The position numbers were made by a program, and so were the translations under genes. From positions 1-46,025 of the forward strand of contig JADLHZ010000143.1 in assembly GCA_020848545.1 (NCBI GenBank): 46,025 nucleotides of DNA, read 5' to 3'. This DNA is from Deltaproteobacteria bacterium (lineage in GTDB: Bacteria > Myxococcota > JADLHZ01). The notes under the pieces were generated by a model. It was not told where the DNA came from and searched no databases. It saw nothing but the letters and a program-made list of their open reading frames with translations. Shown piece after piece: positions 42,280-46,025 of the stretch. Numbering within the stretch: position 1 is the first letter of the stretch; each line of letters starts with the position of its first letter.

Positions 42280-43317
42280 ATGCCAAACGCCTACATCTCG
42301 GGCGCCGGATCTTACATTCCGCCGCTCGTCTTCAAGAACGACGAGTTCAAGACCAAGTACGACATGGACACGTCACACGAGTGGATCGAGCAGCGCACCG
42401 GCATCCAAGAGCGCCACTTCGCCGAGCGCGGCGTGGCGTCGAGTGATCTCGCCCTGCCAGCGTCGCAAGCCGCGATCAAAGACGCCGGGCTCGTGCCGGA
42501 AGACATCGACCTCATCATCTTCGCCACGCTCTCGGCCGACAAGGCGTTCCCGGGCTCGGCGGTCTATCTGCAGAAGAAGCTCGGCCTGCTCGACGGAGAG
42601 TCGAAGAAGTTCGTCGCCTGCTTGGACGTGCGCAATCAGTGCTCGGGCTTCCTCTATTCATTGTCGACCGCGGCGGCGTTCATCAAGTCGGGCCAATACA
42701 AGCACGTGCTCGTCGTCGGCGCCGAGACGCACTCTGCGGCGCTCGACTTCACGACCCGCGGGCGCACTGTGGCCACCTTGTTCGGCGACGGCGCCGGCGC
42801 GGTCGTCGTCAGCGCCACCGAAGAGGATCGCGGCCTGCGCTGCTCCTTCCTCGGCGCCGACGGCCGCTACGCCGAAGAGCTGAAGCTCGACCTGTGGAAC
42901 ATCGCCGAGCGCCCGTATGTCGATATCGGCAACGATCGCTCGGGACCCGGCACCGTGCGGCCCGAGATCTTGTGGCCGCAGATGAACGGCAAGGTCGTCT
43001 TCAAGAACGCGATCGAGCGGATGATCATGGCGCTGATGCAGGCGTGCTGGGACCAAAAGATCTCGCACGAAGAGATCGATCTCTTCCTCTTCCACCAGGC
43101 GAACAAGCGCATCAACGACTACATCGCCGAGCAACTCGGCCTGCCCGCGCACAAGGTGCCGAGCAACATCGAGCGCTACGGCAACACCACGGCGGCGACG
43201 ATCCCCCTGCTGATGGACGAGTGTAAGCGGGACGGCCGGCTGAAAAAGGGAATGAAAGTCGCCTGTGTCGCGTTTGGTTCAGGGTTCACCTGGGGATCTG
43301 CTATCATCGATTGGTAG
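42280..43317 (+). CDS. fabH: Beta-ketoacyl-ACP synthase III (FabH-like)
   Basis: A protein of 345 aa with a full KAS III catalytic triad: Cys121 in NQCSGFLYSL, His272 in LFLFHQANKRI, and Asn302 in RYGNTTAATIP. Other family blocks are WIEQRTGIQERHF, TLFGDGAGAVVV and the closing AFGSGFTWGSAII. It condenses an acyl-CoA starter with malonyl-ACP in fatty acid or related lipid synthesis. No other fab genes (acpP, fabD, fabG) are adjacent, so this may be a specialised starter enzyme, not the housekeeping copy. It follows a terminator, so it is its own transcript. Confidence 0.94.
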   Translation: MPNAYISGAGSYIPPLVFKNDEFKTKYDMDTSHEWIEQRTGIQERHFAERGVASSDLALPASQAAIKDAGLVPEDIDLIIFATLSADKAFPGSAVYLQKKLGLLDGESKKFVACLDVRNQCSGFLYSLSTAAAFIKSGQYKHVLVVGAETHSAALDFTTRGRTVATLFGDGAGAVVVSATEEDRGLRCSFLGADGRYAEELKLDLWNIAERPYVDIGNDRSGPGTVRPEILWPQMNGKVVFKNAIERMIMALMQACWDQKISHEEIDLFLFHQANKRINDYIAEQLGLPAHKVPSNIERYGNTTAATIPLLMDECKRDGRLKKGMKVACVAFGSGFTWGSAIIDW

Positions 43318-43319
43318 TC

Positions 43320-43649
43320 ATGTTCGTACGCTGCACACGCTTTGTCTTCGCCCTGTTGGTGCTGCCCGCGCTGTCGTTGTCCGCGCGCTCGGGCGCCAAC
43401 GTCACGCCATTCGCGGCGTCGTCAGAAGAAGAGTGCGATCCGATCGAAGGCAAAGACGTCGTCCCGCCGCGCACGCAGCGCCGCGCGACCCAGGTTCACG
43501 ACCGCGCCGCGCGTGGGCCGCGCCTAGACTTCGTCAGAACGCCCACGCGCTTGGATCGCGCGGCGTCGCCAGATGCACAGGCCCGGCGCGCGAAGCTCTT
43601 CCGCCCTCGTCGCGCCGCCTCCGACGACGACGACCCACCTACCGTCTGA
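43320..43649 (+). CDS. Small secreted Arg-rich protein, unknown
   Basis: A protein of 109 aa, ATG at 43320 (2 bp after the fabH stop). A clear signal peptide (MFVRCTRFVFALLVLPALSLSA) is followed by an Arg/Pro/Ala-rich, low-complexity body and an acidic DDDDPPT end. It contains one mature Cys. No family is recognised. Because its composition resembles non-coding GC-rich reading, the leader is the main evidence that it is real. Confidence 0.55.
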   Translation: MFVRCTRFVFALLVLPALSLSARSGANVTPFAASSEEECDPIEGKDVVPPRTQRRATQVHDRAARGPRLDFVRTPTRLDRAASPDAQARRAKLFRPRRAASDDDDPPTV

Positions 43650-43703
43650 GTCTTTCCGTTCTCACATTCGAAGCCATATGACGGGGCGCGAACCATCCGC
43701 GCC

Positions 43704-43709
43704 GAGGTG
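43704..43709 (+). promoter_or_regulatory. Shine-Dalgarno site fixing the carbonic anhydrase start
   Basis: GAGGTG lies six bases before the ATG at 43716. The GTG at 43707, part of this site, would be an alternative start but would use its own SD. An inverted repeat GGCGCG (43685-43690) / CGCGCC (43698-43703) stands directly upstream. Confidence 0.6.
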
Positions 43710-43715
43710 TTTCCC

Positions 43716-44378
43716 ATGCAGAAGCTGATCAAAGGCATTCATCGTTTTCAAGCCGATATCTTCGGCAAGCAGCGCGAGCTCTTCGAGCGGCTGGCCAAAG
43801 GACAGAGCCCCGAGACCTTGTTCATCACTTGCTCGGACAGCCGCATCGAGCCGGCGCTCATCACGCAGACCGTGCCGGGCGACCTCTTCATCATCAGAAA
43901 TGCCGGCAACCTGGTGCCGCCGCACTCGTCGGCGCCGGGCGGCGAGGAGGCGACGATCGAGTTCGCCGTGCAAGTGCTCGGCGTCAAAGACATCGTCATC
44001 TGCGGGCACTCGCATTGCGGCGCGGTGAAAGCGCTGCTCGACCCGAGCTCCCTCGACGAGCTGCCGATGATGCGCCAATGGCTCACCCACGCCGACGCCA
44101 CGGCGCAGATCATCAAAGAGAGCTACGGACACCTCGCGGGCGACGCGAAGGTGAGCGCCGCGGTCGCCGAGAACGTGCTCACGCAGCTCGAGAACTTGCG
44201 CACGCATCCCTCCGTGCGGGCGAAAACGGCGCGCGGCGAGCTCAACCTGCACGGCTGGGTCTACAAGTTCGAGACAGGCGAGGTCTTCGCGTATGACCAC
44301 GAGCAAGGTCAGTTCGTCCCTGTTCGCAACGTCAAGCCGATGCCGCGGCCGTCGATCGTGGTGCCCGAGTCCGCCTAG
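43716..44378 (+). CDS. Beta-class carbonic anhydrase
   Basis: A protein of 220 aa starting at the ATG at 43716. It hydrates CO2 to bicarbonate in the cytoplasm. Zinc and catalytic residues are Cys39, Asp41, Arg43 in CSDSR, and His98, Cys101 in GHSHCG. The RNAGNLV and GGEEATIEFAVQVLGV blocks are typical. The C-terminus is a helix and a short tail. Bicarbonate supply would suit carboxylation steps such as acetyl-CoA carboxylase, which fits the neighbouring FabH (inference). Confidence 0.96.
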   Translation: MQKLIKGIHRFQADIFGKQRELFERLAKGQSPETLFITCSDSRIEPALITQTVPGDLFIIRNAGNLVPPHSSAPGGEEATIEFAVQVLGVKDIVICGHSHCGAVKALLDPSSLDELPMMRQWLTHADATAQIIKESYGHLAGDAKVSAAVAENVLTQLENLRTHPSVRAKTARGELNLHGWVYKFETGEVFAYDHEQGQFVPVRNVKPMPRPSIVVPESA

Positions 44379-44393
44379 TGTTAGGCGGGGGCG

Positions 44394-45485
44394 ATGCAAG
44401 CCGGCCACAAAGTCGTCGTCTCCGAGTTCGGTGAAACGCCGCTCGACGCCATCGAGCGCTTGCTTACGCTGCAAGCGATGCCGGCGCCGGATCCTTCCGG
44501 GCTGAAGCCGACCGACGTCATCATCGCGGTGAAGAGCGCCGCCGTCGCGTGGGTCGATCTCTTGATGACCAGCGGCCAGTACCAACACATGGCGAAGCCG
44601 CCTTACGTCCCGGGCCTCGAGTGCTGCGGCACGGTCGCGTGGGCCGGCCCGGAGGTGACGCACGTTCGCGTCGGCGACGGCGTGCTCATCGACGGCCTCG
44701 CCGCCGGTCCACGCTCGCTCGGCGACTATCAACAGTACGGCGGCTTCGCGTCATACGCGGTGGCGCCGGCCGTCGGCGTGCGCAAGATCCCTGGAAAGCT
44801 CTCGTTCGATCAAGCGTGCAACTTGTTGGGCAACTACGAGACGGCGTACCATTGCCTGATCACCCGCGGCCGCTTGAAGGCCGGCGAGACCGTGCTCATC
44901 CACGGCGCCTCGGGCGCGACCGGCCTCGCCGCGGTGCAGATCGCGAAGATCCTCGGCGCGCGCGTGATCGCCACCGGCCGCTCCGAGGCAAAGCTGAAGC
45001 TCGTGAAGGATCACGGCGCCGACGTGACGATCGGCGGCGATGGATTCTTGGAGCGGATGCGCGAGGAAGTGAAGGCGGTGACCGGCGGCCGCGGTGTGGA
45101 CGTCGTCTACGACGGCGTCGGCGGCGACATCTCGGTCGAGTCTCTGCGCTGCGTCGACTTCGGCGCGCGCTTTTTGATCGTCGGCTGGGCATCGACGCCC
45201 TTCGTCGCCAAGGGCAAGGGCGGCCGTGGCGCACCGAACGCGAACCAGCTTCCCACGAACCTGGTGATGATGAAGGGGCTCGACGTGCTCGGCTGCCCGA
45301 TGGCGATCACGACGAGCCGCGATCCCAAGATTCGCGACGAGCGCCTTCGTGCGATCCTCGAATGGGCCGAGGCCGGCAAGATCACGCCGCACGTCTCGCA
45401 CACCTTCCCCCTGAAGGAGTTCAAGACCGCGATGCTCGCGAAGTGGAACGGCGAAGTCACCGGCGGCTGCGTGTTGCACCCGTGA
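44394..45485 (+). CDS. Quinone oxidoreductase-like MDR-family enzyme
   Basis: A protein of 363 aa of the medium-chain dehydrogenase/reductase superfamily. The N-terminal GroES-like domain contains PYVPGLECCGTVAWAGPEV. The Rossmann domain has TVLIHGASGATGLAAVQIAK, then RVIATGRSEAKL and VDVVYDGVGGD. The zinc ligands of alcohol dehydrogenases are absent, so it probably uses NADPH without zinc, as quinone oxidoreductases and enoyl reductases do. The C-terminus (AGKITPHVSHTFPLKEFKTAML) is typical. The substrate is unknown. It starts 15 bp after the carbonic anhydrase stop and may be cotranscribed. Confidence 0.93.
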   Translation: MQAGHKVVVSEFGETPLDAIERLLTLQAMPAPDPSGLKPTDVIIAVKSAAVAWVDLLMTSGQYQHMAKPPYVPGLECCGTVAWAGPEVTHVRVGDGVLIDGLAAGPRSLGDYQQYGGFASYAVAPAVGVRKIPGKLSFDQACNLLGNYETAYHCLITRGRLKAGETVLIHGASGATGLAAVQIAKILGARVIATGRSEAKLKLVKDHGADVTIGGDGFLERMREEVKAVTGGRGVDVVYDGVGGDISVESLRCVDFGARFLIVGWASTPFVAKGKGGRGAPNANQLPTNLVMMKGLDVLGCPMAITTSRDPKIRDERLRAILEWAEAGKITPHVSHTFPLKEFKTAMLAKWNGEVTGGCVLHP

Positions 45486-45554
45486 GGACCTTCTCGAGCG
45501 GCCACGGCCCGAACGTTTCGCAGCGCCGGATGTTCGTCGAAGGCGCTTCGACCG

Positions 45555-45695
45555 GTGGCGCATGCTGACGCCTTCGCCTGGCTCGCAGAGAAGATGACCG
45601 TCGACGTCGAGGCGTCGCTCGCGATGATGCACCGGACGCTCGGCGCGTTGCGCTTCGATCCGCGGGTGCTCGACGCGGACTGGAAGAAGAACTGA
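45555..45695 (+). CDS. Possible small protein
   Basis: An open frame from GTG 45555 gives 46 residues (MAHADAFAWLAEKMTVDVEA and so on to DADWKKN-stop). The sequence is helical, with plausible composition and none of the Arg-rich bias of shadow frames. No Shine-Dalgarno sequence or homology is recognised. An ATG in the same frame near 45594 would give a shorter product. Confidence 0.35.
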   Translation: MAHADAFAWLAEKMTVDVEASLAMMHRTLGALRFDPRVLDADWKKN

Positions 45696-45902
45696 CGCTC
45701 GCCGGTCCGCTCGGCGGGCACGTCAAGAGCACTTGGCGCGGTTGGTCATTCGCAGATCAACCGTCTTCGCGGCTTGGGCGTGGTTGCTGCTGCGGCTTTC
45801 GCTCGCGACTCCTGCATGCTGCGGCCGAAGTGGGGCTTGGCGGCTGCGCATGTCATTGACGTGGCGGCCTTTCTGCGATCGCACGGGTGCGCCTCGTTCT
45901 GC
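45696..45902. other. Terminal intergenic stretch; one open frame with a leader-like start
   Basis: This 207-bp stretch precedes the octamer repeat and has no ATG-started gene. One plus-strand frame from TTG 45742 stays open to the window end; it begins like a signal peptide (VIRRSTVFAAWAWLLLRLSL) and continues into the repeat. Without an ATG and with the repeat open in all frames, it is not called as a gene. Confidence 0.3.
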
Positions 45903-46025
45903 GCCCGAACGCCCGAACGCCCGAACGCCCGAACGCCCGAACGCCCGAACGCCCGAACGCCCGAACGCCCGAACGCCCGAACGCCCGAACGCCCGAACGC
46001 CCGAACGCCCGAACGCCCGAACGCC
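45903..46025. repeat. GCCCGAAC octamer tandem repeat at the window end
   Basis: About 15.4 uninterrupted copies of GCCCGAAC run to the last base of the window. All copies are identical. Because 8 is not a multiple of 3, the repeat cycles through all reading frames and encodes an ARTPERPN-type octapeptide on the plus strand in every frame; it has no stop on either strand. The true length is unknown because the window ends inside it. Confidence 0.95.

Noticed and set aside
45903-46025. Octamer array as an origin iteron or CRISPR
   Set aside because: No spacing between units, no replication gene, no AT-rich region; a simple tandem repeat.

Overview
The window is a very GC-rich, gene-dense stretch with almost complete G/C preference at third codon positions. 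The gene types point to a myxobacterium-like member of the Myxococcota (formerly Deltaproteobacteria), probably from the Polyangiales side. These include Ser/Thr protein kinases, FHA-linked sigma-54 activators, MYXO-CTERM-like tails, cysteine-rich repeat lipoproteins, PEGA proteins and OMPP1-like outer membrane proteins. The taxonomic call is inference. No rRNA, tRNA, CRISPR array, insertion sequence or phage gene was seen. The window ends inside a pure 8-bp tandem repeat, which looks like a contig or assembly edge.

Layout. (1) 122-9263, minus strand: five genes with gaps of only 15-46 bp. In transcription order they are a membrane sulfatase-like hydrolase, an FHA-GAF-AAA-Fis sigma-54 activator, a tail-anchored Ser/Thr kinase, a 1125-aa beta-helix/Calx-beta surface protein and a small membrane protein. 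(2) 9368-14091: an OMPP1/FadL-like porin, a convergently overlapping DMT transporter with an RlmK-like rRNA methyltransferase, and a secreted protein with a degraded metallo-beta-lactamase motif. (3) 14102-21183, minus strand: a chemoreceptor, a HEAT-like protein, ClpA, a Rossmann/DUF2520 protein and a TrkA-N membrane protein; the last three are translationally coupled. (4) 21235-26514: an outer-membrane-type protein coupled to a polytopic membrane protein, then a papain-like lipoprotein and a SpoIID protein on the other strand.

(5) 26638-36329, plus strand: nine genes in one direction. First comes a coupled amino-sugar set (PIG-L deacetylase, NagB, GlmM). A signalling set follows (class III nucleotide cyclase, a small STAS-like protein, a GGDEF diguanylate cyclase). 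The run ends with an envelope set (PEGA protein, lipoprotein, Cys-His-Asp papain-like protein). (6) 36365-40835: a large cysteine-rich lipoprotein on the minus strand, then a small unknown protein and a methyltransferase. (7) 40854-46025: a frameshifted micro-gene, a Tat-type questin-oxidase-like protein, a terminator, FabH-like ketosynthase, a small secreted protein, beta-carbonic anhydrase, a quinone-oxidoreductase-like enzyme and the terminal octamer repeat.

The two most system-like units are the kinase/FHA-activator/surface-protein run at 122-7216 and the two-second-messenger/envelope run at 29691-36329. Both are co-orientation inferences; nothing in the sequence proves joint function.
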